Below, one piece after another: positions 43,653-52,945 of a stretch of DNA of 64,000 nt. Each line of letters starts with the position of its first letter. Within the stretch, counting starts at the first letter, position 1. A model generated the notes under the pieces. It saw only the letters and a program-made list of their open reading frames with translations, was not told the origin of the DNA and searched no databases. Source of the DNA: Thermogemmatispora onikobensis (lineage in GTDB: Bacteria > Chloroflexota > Ktedonobacteria > Ktedonobacterales > Ktedonobacteraceae); assembly GCF_001748285.1 (NCBI RefSeq), contig NZ_BDGT01000006.1:62001-126000 (forward strand). The letters run 5' to 3'. The translations under genes were made by a program, and so were the position numbers.

Positions 43653-43928
43653 TCAGCAGTCACGGCCTCGCGACCCTGTCGCTGTCGTCTGGGCGCGGTT
43701 CACGTTTGGCCTGCCCATGATGTCCTCAGCAAGTGCTGCCAGTTGCGCAGTCGCCACTGCCACACGATTGACGAGCCAGACGAAGCCGAGGAGCAGAAGC
43801 CAGTTTAATATGCCTAGCACTATCAAGAAGATCACGTTAGGGAGCCCCAGGCCATGCAGCACCAGGAAAACCAGGGCCGTAAAATCGAGCTGTGTCTGAT
43901 CTGTGGACCAAAGGTGTGCTGGAAGCAT
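43653..43928 (-). CDS. Small two-helix membrane protein (doubtful)
   Basis: 91 residues with two hydrophobic segments (FTALVFLVLHGLGLPNVIFLIVLGILNWLLLLGFVWLVNRVAV, in parts). Composition is protein-like but there is no ribosome binding site at the ATG, so it may be a fragment of a longer lost gene. Not recognised. The rest of 43549-44193 holds no other gene. Confidence 0.35.
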   Translation of the reverse strand: MLPAHLWSTDQTQLDFTALVFLVLHGLGLPNVIFLIVLGILNWLLLLGFVWLVNRVAVATAQLAALAEDIMGRPNVNRAQTTATGSRGRDC

Positions 43929-44193
43929 TGACCAGTCAGGCTGACTCGCATCCGCTGATGGTCACCATCCTCCTCGGCATAGACTCAGTTTGATGACTTC
44001 TGCTCCCCATCCGAAATCGACCTCTTAGTCGAAAGCTGCCAGGGGTGGTCAAACCAAGCGCACTCTTTGTGAATATACTGAATACGATGAATGCGCGAGT
44101 CTGCGCTCAGGATCTGCCGGGAGGGAGAGAAAGATAAATAGCGGAGCGGCAGGCGACGGCAAGAAAGCCAGCGAAAAAGAGGGCTGGCCAGGG

Positions 44194-45486
44194 CTAGGGA
44201 GTAGCAGCACCCTGGCTCAGAAGACGCAGCGTGTACCCGAGCGCTTTCCCGCTCAGCGGCCCAAAGCGTCCCTCTGGCAGCGTCGGAGCCTCAGGATCAA
44301 GCGCCAGATCGACCAGCTCAGGCGCGTAGAGATACTCTCCGAGCAGGAGCGCCAGGCCAGTGATGCCAGCGTGGATATCCAGGCGACTGGTGGTAATCTG
44401 CAAATCGCGGGTAGCCAGCGGCAAGGAACGCCGATAGACCACTTCGCGAATGCCGGCGAGCACTGGCTCATCGGCGTGAGCCAGGCGACCGCCTAAGACC
44501 ACCAGCGAAGGGTTGAGCAGACTCACCGCGTCGGAGATGGCCTGGCCCAGCACACGGGCCGCCTGACGAGCCAGATGGACCGCATCCTGCTGGCCGGAGC
44601 GGATCAGGCGGACCACCTCGTAGGTCGAATGGACCTGGTGGCCGAGCGCGCGGAGATCGCGCAGCAATGCCCAGCCGCCAGCATAGGCTTCCACACAGCC
44701 GCGATTGCCACAGCGGCAGAGAGGAGGAGTCGCCAGATTGGCCAGGTCGCCGCTGTAGGGGATGTGACCGAGGTCCCCAGCTGCTCCTTGGGCGCCACGT
44801 AGAATCTGCCCATTCGAAATGATGCCACAACCGACGCCCGTCCCGACCTTCACCATCAACATATGCGGGTGCTCTGGCCAGCAGGCCTTATATTCCCCAA
44901 AGGCCATCACGTTCACATCGTTGTCCACCAGCGTCGGACAGGCAAAGCGCTCGAGAAAGTAGCCCGGGATGTCAAAGCCATCCCAGCCGGTCATAATCGG
45001 TGGGCTGACCACACGCCCAGTGGCAAACTCCACGGGGCCAGGGACACTAATCCCGATGCCATGCACCTTCTGGGGAGCCACCTGCTGCTGTTGCAGAAGG
45101 GCCAAAAACGTCCTCGTCACCCGCTCAAGCACAGGATGGGGGCCCGCAGCGACGTCTAGCTCACTTGCTTCCTCCGCCAGAATCGTTCCGGCCAGATCTG
45201 TCAAGGCGCAACGCAAATGGCTGGCCCCCACGTCAGCAGTCAGAAATACCCCGCGCGCCGCATTGAATTTAAATTGCGTCGGCGGACGGCCCCCCGTCGA
45301 GGCGCTGGCTCCATCCGGTACCAGCAACCCGGCAGCGAGCAGCTGCTCCAGGCGCTGGGTGACTGTCGAGCGTGCCAGGCCGGTCAGGCGGATCACATCC
45401 GCCCGGGTGCGCGCCTGGCCAGTGCGAAACAGGGCGAGTACAGCTCCTGACCCAGAGGCATCGTTGCCCTCAAGTGGTGATTTCAT
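44194..45486 (-). CDS. ROK-family transcriptional repressor
   Basis: 430 residues: N-terminal winged helix (RTGQARTRADVIRLTGLARSTVTQRLEQLLAAGLL, in parts) then a ROK sugar-kinase-like domain with 'LTADVGASHLRCALTDLAG', 'GIGISVPGPV', and the ROK zinc motif 'CRCGNRGCVEAYAG'. NagC/XylR-type repressor, divergent from the sugar ABC operon at 45811 and presumably its regulator, with the transported sugar as inducer. The ATG at 45486 has GAGGAG upstream; a GTG at 45504 overlaps that site. A damaged duplicate lies at 41805-42020. Confidence 0.88.
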   Translation of the reverse strand: MKSPLEGNDASGSGAVLALFRTGQARTRADVIRLTGLARSTVTQRLEQLLAAGLLVPDGASASTGGRPPTQFKFNAARGVFLTADVGASHLRCALTDLAGTILAEEASELDVAAGPHPVLERVTRTFLALLQQQQVAPQKVHGIGISVPGPVEFATGRVVSPPIMTGWDGFDIPGYFLERFACPTLVDNDVNVMAFGEYKACWPEHPHMLMVKVGTGVGCGIISNGQILRGAQGAAGDLGHIPYSGDLANLATPPLCRCGNRGCVEAYAGGWALLRDLRALGHQVHSTYEVVRLIRSGQQDAVHLARQAARVLGQAISDAVSLLNPSLVVLGGRLAHADEPVLAGIREVVYRRSLPLATRDLQITTSRLDIHAGITGLALLLGEYLYAPELVDLALDPEAPTLPEGRFGPLSGKALGYTLRLLSQGAATP

Positions 45487-45646
45487 CAGCGTGGCACTCC
45501 TCACAGCTCCGAAAATAGAGAGGGCTACCTGCGCCGGCAGTCCATGCTAACCACAGGTGTATTTGGCATATTCGCCTTTATTCTACCAAAGAGAGGGAGC
45601 CTTCTCAAGATTACCTGGCAGGATTCTCTTCTATTTGGTCAGAAGA

Positions 45647-45695
45647 TGGCAAACTTTTGCTTGACATAATACATAAGTGTGACTATAATTTGCCA
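45647..45695 (+). promoter_or_regulatory. Perfect sigma-70 promoter inside an inverted repeat
   Basis: TTGACA (45661-45666), 17 bases, TATAAT (45684-45689): a full match to consensus, upstream of the binding-protein gene. TGGCAAA (45647-45653) and TTTGCCA (45689-45695) flank it as an inverted repeat, a candidate operator for the divergent ROK repressor. A consensus promoter needs tight repression, consistent with that. Confidence 0.7.
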
Positions 45696-45810
45696 ATAGT
45701 GAAGGGGCCCCTCGACTCAGTCGGGCAGAAGTCATTGCTGAGTCGACCAAAGCGGTTGGTTCAGCGACTATTTTTATTCCTGTCAGAGACAGACGGAAGG
45801 AGGCGCTGCA

Positions 45811-46839
45811 GTGTGCAGGCAATCGCTGATGACAAAGATGAGCCTGATCCTGCTGGCGGTGCTTGGCGTGATCATCACAGCCTGTGGCGGAGCCAGTAGC
45901 AGCGGGAGCGGAAGCAGTGGAAGCACGCAAGTTGCAGCCGTGATCAAAGGGCTAGACAACCCGTTCTTCCAGGCTATGCAGCGAGGCATTCAAGACGAAG
46001 CCGGGACCGTAGGTGTGTCTGTTACTGTTCAGGCTGCCACGAGTATCACGGACACCACTGGCCAGGCGGACAAGCTTCAGGCCCTCGCGGGCCAGAACTA
46101 CGGCTGTTACATTGTTAACCCTATCAGTGGCACCAACCTTGTTCAGGCGCTTGCCCCGATCTCACAGGCTGGCAAACCGATTATCAACATCGATAATCCT
46201 ATCAGCACGCAGGCAGCCCAGGCGGCTGGCATCAAGATCAGCACCTACATTGGAACAGACAATGTCAGTGCCGGCCAGCAGGCGGCCAACGAGATGGCCA
46301 AACTGCTACCAACAGGGGGTAAAGTGGCCCTGATTGGGGGCATTGCCGGAGACGTGACCAGCCAGCAGCGTCTCCAGGGTTTTAGCCAGGGTATTCCTGC
46401 CACGATCCAGATCGTGCAGACAGTGGCAGCAGACTGGGATCGCCAGAAAGCGCTGACCGCTGCTGGTGATATTCTGCGCGCTCACCCGGACCTCAAAGGC
46501 TTTTTTGTCGCCAACGATGACATGGCTCTTGGGGTCGTCCGGGCCATTGCGGACGCTGGGAAACAGGGTCAGGTCAAGGTGGTCAGCGTCGACGGCATCC
46601 AGGATGCCCTGAAATCCATTCAAGCGGGTCAGCTCTCAGCAACCGTTTCTCAGTACCCCTATACGATTGGAGCAATGGGGGTCGAGGCCTGCAAGGCGGC
46701 GTTGGCAGGCAAAACCCTGCCGACCAAAGTCACTGCTCCGGTGCTCGTAGTGACCAGCGATAATGTTGCTCAGGCTCTGGCTAGCTTCCCCAAGCCGTTC
46801 AGCAGCTATGTCGATCCCTTCCAAGACCTCCTTAAGTAG
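45811..46839 (+). CDS. Sugar ABC transporter substrate-binding lipoprotein (locus A)
   Basis: 342 residues, RbsB-like. Signal peptide with lipobox IITAC (Cys25) and a Gly/Ser-rich linker, then the periplasmic-binding fold: 'VIKGLDNPFFQAMQRGI', 'IINIDNPISTQ', 'KVALIGGIAGDVTSQQRLQGF' and 'FFVANDDMALGVVRAI'. Binds a pentose/hexose for the permease and ATPase downstream. GTG start after GGAGG, chosen over later ATGs because of that site. Followed by a long stem-loop before the permease. Confidence 0.9.
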   Translation: MCRQSLMTKMSLILLAVLGVIITACGGASSSGSGSSGSTQVAAVIKGLDNPFFQAMQRGIQDEAGTVGVSVTVQAATSITDTTGQADKLQALAGQNYGCYIVNPISGTNLVQALAPISQAGKPIINIDNPISTQAAQAAGIKISTYIGTDNVSAGQQAANEMAKLLPTGGKVALIGGIAGDVTSQQRLQGFSQGIPATIQIVQTVAADWDRQKALTAAGDILRAHPDLKGFFVANDDMALGVVRAIADAGKQGQVKVVSVDGIQDALKSIQAGQLSATVSQYPYTIGAMGVEACKAALAGKTLPTKVTAPVLVVTSDNVAQALASFPKPFSSYVDPFQDLLK

Positions 46840-46858
46840 CTGGGAAGGAAGCAAGTCA

Positions 46859-46938
46859 GTGAGTGAGTGGAGTGTGACGGAGCAAGCAGGTATCCGCACG
46901 GGCCTGCAGGACTGGCTGCGTGACGCTCCCTCACTCAC
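46859..46938 (+). promoter_or_regulatory. Intercistronic stem after the binding-protein gene
   Basis: GTGAGTGAG-T-GGAG (46859-46872) can pair with CTCCCTCACTCAC (46926-46938) with one bulge, giving a 13-bp stem. Such structures stabilise the upstream mRNA so that binding protein exceeds permease. Confidence 0.45.
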
Positions 46939-46959
46939 GCGGGAGGAAGGAGACAGCAG

Positions 46960-47952
46960 ATGGAACAGAGCAACACCTCAGTGACAGCGCTTCCGGTGCA
47001 GGCCGAGCGACTGAGCTGGAGAGAGCGGCTCAGCGATCCCGAGTTCTGGATCAACTGGACAGCGGTGATTGCCCTGGCGGTGCTAATCATCATCTTTGGG
47101 ATCGCCTCACCGGCATTCTTAAGCTTCGGCAATATCCGCGCTGTGCTGGTGGCCGCAGCTCTCCTGGTGATCCTGACGGTGGGGCAGACCTTTGTCATCC
47201 TGACGGGAGGCATCGATCTCTCTTTGGCATCTACCATGACCTGGGCTGGCGTGGTCCTGGGGCAGGTCGTCGCCCACGGAGGCCCGATCGGACTGGCCTG
47301 CCTCTCGGCCATCGTTGCCGGCCTGCTCGTGGGTCTCATCAATGGCCTGCTGGTTGCCTGGGGGCGGATTCCCGATTTCATAGCGACGCTCGGCACGCTC
47401 AGCGCCGCCTCTGGGGCAGCCCTGATCTTCTCCAATGGTGAGCCGGTGACACTTGTCAGCACCTTCCTGCTTCAGCTCGCCACAGGCTCACTTGGCCCGT
47501 TGCCCTACTTTGTCCTGATCGCCCTACTTGTGGTATTGCTGGGACATTTCTTACTCTTTTACACGCGCTTTGGGACCCACCTGCTAGCCACTGGGGGCGA
47601 TGCTGAGGCGGCTCGCGCTATGGGCATTCGTACTGCGGGGATTAAGCTGGCTGCCTACCTGCTGGCAGGTGGCCTGGCCGGTTTGGCTGCCATCCTCTTC
47701 ACGGCGCGCATTGGCGCTGCCGAACCGGCGGTCGATACCAGCTACTTGCTCAATTCTGTAGCGGCAGTAGTCCTGGGAGGCGTCAGTCTCTTTGGAGGGC
47801 GTGGCACCATAGCCGGTCCTGCTGCTGGCGCGCTCTTACTCACGGTGCTCGTCAACGGGCTGACCTTACTTGGACTCTCACAATTCTACCAACCGGTGGT
47901 GGTTGGTTTGGCGGTCGTGTTGGCCGCCTTGCTGGTGAGGTACTGGCGATGA
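46960..47952 (+). CDS. Sugar ABC transporter permease (RbsC-like, locus A)
   Basis: 330 residues, ~8-10 helices, with BPD_transp_2 family landmarks 'TVGQTFVILTGGIDLSLAS', 'GLINGLLVAWGRIPDFIATLGT' and 'GGVSLFGGRGTIAGPAAGAL'. Ribosome binding site GGAGGAAGGAG. Overlaps the ATPase gene by four bases. Confidence 0.9.
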   Translation: MEQSNTSVTALPVQAERLSWRERLSDPEFWINWTAVIALAVLIIIFGIASPAFLSFGNIRAVLVAAALLVILTVGQTFVILTGGIDLSLASTMTWAGVVLGQVVAHGGPIGLACLSAIVAGLLVGLINGLLVAWGRIPDFIATLGTLSAASGAALIFSNGEPVTLVSTFLLQLATGSLGPLPYFVLIALLVVLLGHFLLFYTRFGTHLLATGGDAEAARAMGIRTAGIKLAAYLLAGGLAGLAAILFTARIGAAEPAVDTSYLLNSVAAVVLGGVSLFGGRGTIAGPAAGALLLTVLVNGLTLLGLSQFYQPVVVGLAVVLAALLVRYWR

Positions 47953-48794
47953 GTCCTACGGAATTTGAACGTGTTTTTTCTGCTCCTCAGACTCCGGAGC
48001 GTACCCCTACTCCAGGCGCTCCGCCTGGCTCTGGCGTGCCTGGTCCTGCTGAGGTATTGCTCCTGGTGGAGCGCGTTAGCAAGCATTTTGGGGCCATCGT
48101 GGCGCTGCATGAAGTGACGCTGTGGGCGCGACGTGGAGAGATCACGGCCATTGTCGGGGACAACGGTGCAGGCAAATCGACCTTGATTAAATGCATCTCG
48201 GGCCTGCACTCTCCGAGCAGCGGGCGCCTCTTCTTTGAGGGGAAAGAGGTGCATTTTGCCTCTCCCCAGGAAGCGCGTCAGGCAGGCATCGAGACAGTCT
48301 ATCAGAACCTGGCTATGATTGAAGATCTCACGGTCTGGCAGAATCTCTTTCTCAACCGCGAGCGAGTCAAGCGTCTGGGACCCTTAGCGATTCTGGATCG
48401 CCGGGCAATGCGCCGTGAGGCCCTGCGGATGCTCCGGCAATTTGAGGTTCATCTGCCTTCCATCCATGCCCGACTGCGGCAGCTCTCTGGCGGGCAGCGG
48501 CAGGCCATTGCCATCGCGCGAGCTGCAAGCTGGGGGTCGCGTCTGTTGATCATGGATGAGCCAACGGCAGCCCTGGGCGTTCGGGAGACGCGACGTGTTG
48601 AGGAGCTGATTCTTCGCCTGCGCGACCAGGGGCTGGCCATCTTGCTGATCAGCCATAACTTTGAACAGGTGCTGCGCCTCTCTCAGCAGGTGTGGGTCAT
48701 GCGCAGCGGACGTGTGGTCGGAGGACGCCGGACGAGCGAGACAACGAGTGATGAACTGGTGGCGATGATCACCGGCGTCAAGAGTGATGAGTGA
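47949..48794 (+). CDS. Sugar ABC transporter ATPase, single domain (FrcA-like, locus A)
   Basis: 281 residues, one ABC domain: Walker A GDNGAGKST, signature LSGGQRQAIAIARA, Walker B LLIMDEPTAALG, 'LLISHNF'. Most RbsA-type ATPases of this class have two fused domains (compare 56554-58110), so this is the short FrcA-like form that must dimerise. A ~35-residue Pro/Thr-rich N-terminal extension precedes the domain. ATGA overlap with the permease. Confidence 0.9.
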   Translation: MSPTEFERVFSAPQTPERTPTPGAPPGSGVPGPAEVLLLVERVSKHFGAIVALHEVTLWARRGEITAIVGDNGAGKSTLIKCISGLHSPSSGRLFFEGKEVHFASPQEARQAGIETVYQNLAMIEDLTVWQNLFLNRERVKRLGPLAILDRRAMRREALRMLRQFEVHLPSIHARLRQLSGGQRQAIAIARAASWGSRLLIMDEPTAALGVRETRRVEELILRLRDQGLAILLISHNFEQVLRLSQQVWVMRSGRVVGGRRTSETTSDELVAMITGVKSDE

Positions 48795-48819
48795 TCGCTA
48801 GAACAGCTGTGGAGATGCC

Positions 48820-49692
48820 ATGAAACAGAAAATAGGTATTCATGCCTTCGTCTGGGTGGGCGGCTGGAGTGAGGAAGAGTGTCGTCAGGCGCTCGAAAGC
48901 AGTCGCACGAGCGGCTATGATCTGATTGAGATCCCCCTGCTTGAGCCTGCCGCGATCGACGTGGCGCTGACCAGAAGCCTGTTGGAAAAGACTGGTCTCG
49001 AGGCGACGTGCACACTGGCTCTGACGCCCGAGACGGATATTTCCAGCACAGATGAAGCAGTAGTAGCACGTGGCGAACGGTTGCTGCATGATGCGCTGGC
49101 TGTGGCTCGGGATCTGGGGGCCACCTATCTTGGTGGTGTGATCTTCGGGGCCTTGACACGCTATCGGGAGCCGCTTGCTCCTGCCGGACGGCTGAACAGT
49201 ATGCGGGTTCTGGCTCGTCTGGCCGAGCAGGCGGCGGCCAGTGGCATGCAACTGGGTCTCGAAGTGGTGAACCGCTATGAGAGCAATTTCCTCAATACAG
49301 CGGAGCAGGCTCTGAGCCTGATTGAGGAAATCGGTGCGCCTAATCTCGTGGTCCATCTCGATACGTATCATATGAATATTGAAGAAGAAAATTTTGTGAA
49401 GCCGGTAGTGGCCTGCGGAAAGCGGCTGGGCTATGTCCATGTGGGTGAAAGCCATCGGGGCTACCTCGGCACAGGCACAGTGGATTTCCCTGCCTTTTTC
49501 CGGGCGCTACGGCAGGCTGGTTATCAAGGGCCGATCACCTTTGAGAGCTTTTCTCGGGCACAGGAGATTGCGAACCTCTCTGGCGATCTGGCGATCTGGC
49601 GTCATACCTGGACCGACCGTTTTGACCTGGCCAGACAGGCCCGGGCTTTCATTGCAGCAGGTCTGGAGGCTGCAGACACCCACGAGGACTAG
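48820..49692 (+). CDS. TIM-barrel sugar epimerase (ketose 3-epimerase-like)
   Basis: 290 residues of the AP endonuclease-2/xylose isomerase-like fold. 'GYDLIEIPLLEP', 'GLEVVNRYESNFLNTAEQAL', 'VHLDTYHMNIEEENF', 'GYVHVGESHRGYLGTGTVDF' and 'FESFSR' give the metal ligands Glu-Asp-His-Glu arranged as in D-tagatose/D-psicose 3-epimerases. Likely interconverts ketoses, for example ribulose and xylulose or allulose and fructose, for the kinase that follows. ATG after TGGAG. Confidence 0.82.
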   Translation: MKQKIGIHAFVWVGGWSEEECRQALESSRTSGYDLIEIPLLEPAAIDVALTRSLLEKTGLEATCTLALTPETDISSTDEAVVARGERLLHDALAVARDLGATYLGGVIFGALTRYREPLAPAGRLNSMRVLARLAEQAAASGMQLGLEVVNRYESNFLNTAEQALSLIEEIGAPNLVVHLDTYHMNIEEENFVKPVVACGKRLGYVHVGESHRGYLGTGTVDFPAFFRALRQAGYQGPITFESFSRAQEIANLSGDLAIWRHTWTDRFDLARQARAFIAAGLEAADTHED

Positions 49693-49700
49693 TCATCATC

Positions 49701-51209
49701 ATGGAAGGCGTAAGAAGGAAGACTGAGGACAAAGCGCTGTTGGGCATTGATTTGGGCACCAGTGCCGTGAAAGCGCTGGTTCTGGAGGCTGCGAGCGGGC
49801 GACGGCTGGGCGAGGGGCGCGCTGAGTATCCTTTGCTTACACGTCGGCCTGGATGGGCCGAGGGTGATCCTGAAGAGTGGTGGCGACAGACAGTGGTGGC
49901 GGTGCGTATGGCCTTGGATCTCGTGGAACCAGGGCAAGTAGCGGCGATCGGAGTCACCGGGCAGATGCATGGCGTGGTTCCTGTCGATGCAACAGGGAAC
50001 CCTGTGCGCGCTGCCCTGCTCTGGCCTGATCAACGAGCTATCGACTACCTGGCGCGTTTTGAACAATTGCCTGTGCAGTTGCAGGAGCAACTGGCGAATC
50101 CCTTCGCCCCTGGTATGGCCGGTCCGCTGCTTTGCTGGCTCGCTCAGAAGGAACCCGAGGCCTTTGCACGCATGCGGTGGGCCCTTCAGCCCAAAGACTG
50201 GCTCCGCTGGCGTTTGACTGGGGAAGTGGCCACCGAGGCCAGCGATGCCTCGGCGACGCTGCTCTATGATGTGCAGCGAGATCAGTGGGCGACGGAGGTC
50301 ATGGAGGCCCTGGGGTTGCCAAGGGAGTTGTTTGCGCCCTTGCTCCCTGCGGGGGCGCCGGCGGGATATCTGCAGGAGTCAGCGGCCAGGGAGCTGGGAC
50401 TGAGGCCGGGCCTGCCAGTGGCGACGGGAGCAGCCGATGTGGCAGCCTCGCTGCTGGGGGCTGGCGTGCTGGCACCTGGCTCGCTCTTGTTCTCGCTGGG
50501 TTCGGGAGCGCAGTTTGTGCTCCTCTGCCAGGAGCCGCAACCTGATCCCCAGCGGAGAATCCATCTCTATCGAGCGGCGGACGAGAGGCATTGGTATCGG
50601 ATGGCGGCGGTGCAGAACGCCGGGCTGGCTCTGGACTGGGTGCGTCGGGCCTTGCAGGCCAATTGGACCGAGTTGTATGCCAGCAGCGAGGCGGAGGTAG
50701 CCGTCCAGGAGCCGCTCTTCTTCCTGCCCTGTCTGACGCCGGAGCGACCGTATCATCCGAGACCACAGGCTGCCGGCTGGCTCCATCTACGTCTCGGGCA
50801 TGAGCGCCGCCACCTGCTCCACGCCGCTCTGGAAGGGGTGGCCTTTGGAATGCGTCTGGCCCTGGAGGCGCTCTCTGAGGGAGAGGAGGGTGGTCAGCTT
50901 CTTGTCGTCGGTGGAGGGAGCTTGCACCCTGGCTGGCGGCAAATGCTGGCGGATATCCTGGGACGGGAGCTTTGGGCTGTCGCTGAGAAGGACACGGCGG
51001 TGCGAGGGGCGGCGCTCCTGGCCGGACTCGCCGCAGGTTATTGGAAGGATGCCGCTGCTCTGGAAGCGCGGCGCCCACCGGTTCTGTCTGTGACGGCTCC
51101 TGGTGCGCGTCGAGCTGTCTATCAAGAGCGCTACCAGCGCTATCGCGAGCTGTTGCTCTCACCTGCGGCTACCGTGCTGGAGGAGCGCGAGGCAGGTGGT
51201 ATACGATAG
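49701..51209 (+). CDS. xylB: FGGY carbohydrate kinase (xylulokinase-like)
   Basis: 502 residues. N-terminal 'GIDLGTSAVKALVLEA', 'WAEGDPEEWW', 'AIGVTGQMHGVVPVDATGNP' and 'LLWPDQRA' are typical of xylulokinase; C-terminal 'LLVVGGGSLHPGWRQMLADILG' and 'AVRGAALLAG' complete the ATPase fold. With the epimerase it would phosphorylate a ketopentose entering the pentose phosphate pathway. Begins eight bases after the epimerase stop. Last gene of the ROK-controlled operon. Confidence 0.85.
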   Translation: MEGVRRKTEDKALLGIDLGTSAVKALVLEAASGRRLGEGRAEYPLLTRRPGWAEGDPEEWWRQTVVAVRMALDLVEPGQVAAIGVTGQMHGVVPVDATGNPVRAALLWPDQRAIDYLARFEQLPVQLQEQLANPFAPGMAGPLLCWLAQKEPEAFARMRWALQPKDWLRWRLTGEVATEASDASATLLYDVQRDQWATEVMEALGLPRELFAPLLPAGAPAGYLQESAARELGLRPGLPVATGAADVAASLLGAGVLAPGSLLFSLGSGAQFVLLCQEPQPDPQRRIHLYRAADERHWYRMAAVQNAGLALDWVRRALQANWTELYASSEAEVAVQEPLFFLPCLTPERPYHPRPQAAGWLHLRLGHERRHLLHAALEGVAFGMRLALEALSEGEEGGQLLVVGGGSLHPGWRQMLADILGRELWAVAEKDTAVRGAALLAGLAAGYWKDAAALEARRPPVLSVTAPGARRAVYQERYQRYRELLLSPAATVLEEREAGGIR

Positions 51210-51612
51210 ATAAATCATCCCAGCCTGGCAGAGGCGTCGTTTCCTATATTCTTGCTCTGTCGAGCAGGGCGTGCTGACACCCGGCAAGCGCCTGCCACCG
51301 GAGCGGGAGGCGCTGGAGACGCGCGCGACGGAAGAGGAGAGCGTAGCATGCATCCGTCAGCTCTTCGCGATTCGGCGTGAGATCGTGCCCTCCGCGCTGC
51401 CGAAGAGCTTGAGCGCGCTCGTCAGTGAGCTGAATAACAGGGGCAGGCTTCCTACCTGTCCGTCTGTCTGCCTGCAACCCCATCGCTCTCGTAGCGTGCC
51501 AGGCATGCGGCTGGAGCTGGCAGCGGTAGATGCGCATTGCTCCCAACTGCCAGACTGCGCCCCGCTGCCAATTCTGTCCTCGCAGCGGCGCCTTGCCGCC
51601 GTGCTGGCACTT
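51210..51612. other. Gap between convergent operons
   Basis: Plus-strand sequence at 51271-51440 reads 'LTPGKRLPPEREALETRATE', faintly like the wing of a GntR regulator, but no HTH precedes it. No terminator hairpin was identified. Confidence 0.3.
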
Positions 51613-51936
51613 CTACTGGCAATGAAAGACTTCCTTCATCGTCAGCCACCATTCCCCAGGATCACGCTCCGGAAGAGGCTCCTGCAGTGGCTTGCAGAGA
51701 CTCCACCAGCGCTGCGTTACTGGGTCAGCGGCCATCTTTTCCATATCGGCAGCGAAGTTCTCGCCCACGTATTCGAAATAAGCGAACAAAAGTGTATCGT
51801 AACGAAAGATCGAATAGTTACGAATATTACAGGCTTGGATTGTGGCCAGCACGTCTGGCCAGACAGCCGCATGCAGCCGCTCATACTCGGCAATACAAGC
51901 GGGCTTCAGGCGAATCAACTGTCCATAGCGTTGCAC
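51613..51936 (-). CDS. rhaM: L-rhamnose mutarotase-like protein
   Basis: 107 residues, the usual length of RhaM/RhaU. 'RYGQLIRLKPACIAEYERLHAAVWPDVL' (parts), 'NIRNYSIF', 'LFAYFEYVGENFAADMEKMAADPVTQRWW' (parts) match the family, including the catalytic His/Tyr region and the terminal tryptophans. Interconverts alpha and beta anomers of a deoxysugar. GTG start after GGAGGC. Last gene of the LacI arm; suggests L-rhamnose or L-fucose as substrate of locus B. Confidence 0.85.
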   Translation of the reverse strand: MQRYGQLIRLKPACIAEYERLHAAVWPDVLATIQACNIRNYSIFRYDTLLFAYFEYVGENFAADMEKMAADPVTQRWWSLCKPLQEPLPERDPGEWWLTMKEVFHCQ

Positions 51937-51965
51937 GATAACAGAGCCTCCTTAGACGATGGAGA

Positions 51966-52802
51966 TCAGAGACGGTAGAGGCGCAGAGCCGTTGTACTCA
52001 GGATTGCCTCCTGCTCTGCCTGACTGTAACGGGCTAGCGCACGGCGTGTCTCCTGCCAGACCTGGGCATAGTCTCCTGCCAGCGTACAGACCGGCCAATC
52101 GCTGCCAAACATCAGGCGCTCGGGGCCAAAGCACTGGATGGCGAAATCGATGTAGGGCTGCAGATCGGCAGCTGACCACTGGGGACCAGCGGCTGTATTC
52201 AGGCCCGAAATTTTCGCATACACGTTCGGATACGAGGCCGCTGCTGCCAGCTGAGAGGCCCACGGTTCCCACAGCTTCTCACGAATCGGAGGCTTGGCCA
52301 AATGGTCAATAACCAGCTGCAATTGAGGCAGGTGCTCAGCCAGCAAAGGCACATGCTTGAGATGGTTAGGGAAAACTGCCACCACCTCGAAGATCAAATG
52401 ATGGGCCTCCAGCAAACGCAATCCCTCAATGACGCGGTCTTGAATCACCCAATCCGGATCAGGCTCGTTATGGATCAAGTGGCGTACCCCTCGAAAGCGC
52501 GGATGGCGCTCATAGCCTTCCAAAGCTCGTGCAGCCTCCTCCGGTTCCCACAGGGGCACCCAGCCGATGACTGCCCCGATCCACTCGTAGCGGTCGGCCA
52601 GACGCAGCATCGAATCGGTATCCGCATAGGAATTAGCCGACTGTACCAGCACCGTCTGAGCGATGCCAGCCGCCTTCAGTTGCGGCTCCAGCTCCTCTGG
52701 CGTAAACGTCCGATAGATTGAGCCGGACTCAGGAGTCAGCCAGGGATAATCAACCTCGGCGAGATTCCAGAAATGCTGATGAGTATCGATGTATCTGCTC
52801 AT
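51966..52802 (-). CDS. Amidohydrolase (sugar lactonase-like)
   Basis: 278 residues of the amidohydrolase-2 family: 'DTHQHFWNLAEVDYPWLTPE' (metal-binding HxH), 'FRGVRHLIHNEPDPDW', 'VIDHLAKPPI' and 'LMFGSDWPVCTLAGDY'. Closest known functions are L-fucono-/L-rhamnono-1,4-lactonase and 2-pyrone-4,6-dicarboxylate hydrolase. In a locus with sugar dehydrogenases and a mutarotase, opening a sugar lactone is most likely. ATG after GGAGGAGC. 29 bases before the mutarotase gene. Confidence 0.85.
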   Translation of the reverse strand: MSRYIDTHQHFWNLAEVDYPWLTPESGSIYRTFTPEELEPQLKAAGIAQTVLVQSANSYADTDSMLRLADRYEWIGAVIGWVPLWEPEEAARALEGYERHPRFRGVRHLIHNEPDPDWVIQDRVIEGLRLLEAHHLIFEVVAVFPNHLKHVPLLAEHLPQLQLVIDHLAKPPIREKLWEPWASQLAAAASYPNVYAKISGLNTAAGPQWSAADLQPYIDFAIQCFGPERLMFGSDWPVCTLAGDYAQVWQETRRALARYSQAEQEAILSTTALRLYRL

Positions 52803-52945
52803 CGTTACAGCTCCTCCTGTTTGCTCGCCTTCTGGGGCGCTCTGCCTCTTGTCCAGGCATATCTACAGCCGATCAGGAAAGTATGGATAGCACCACTAGA
52901 GGAATAGCTCCCTGAGCGTGCCTCTCCCCACGCTTGGACTCGGGC

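Noticed and set aside
51271-51978. 235-residue plus-strand frame
   Set aside because: Most of it is antisense to the rhamnose mutarotase gene; only a faint GntR-like stretch at its start, noted under the gap entry.
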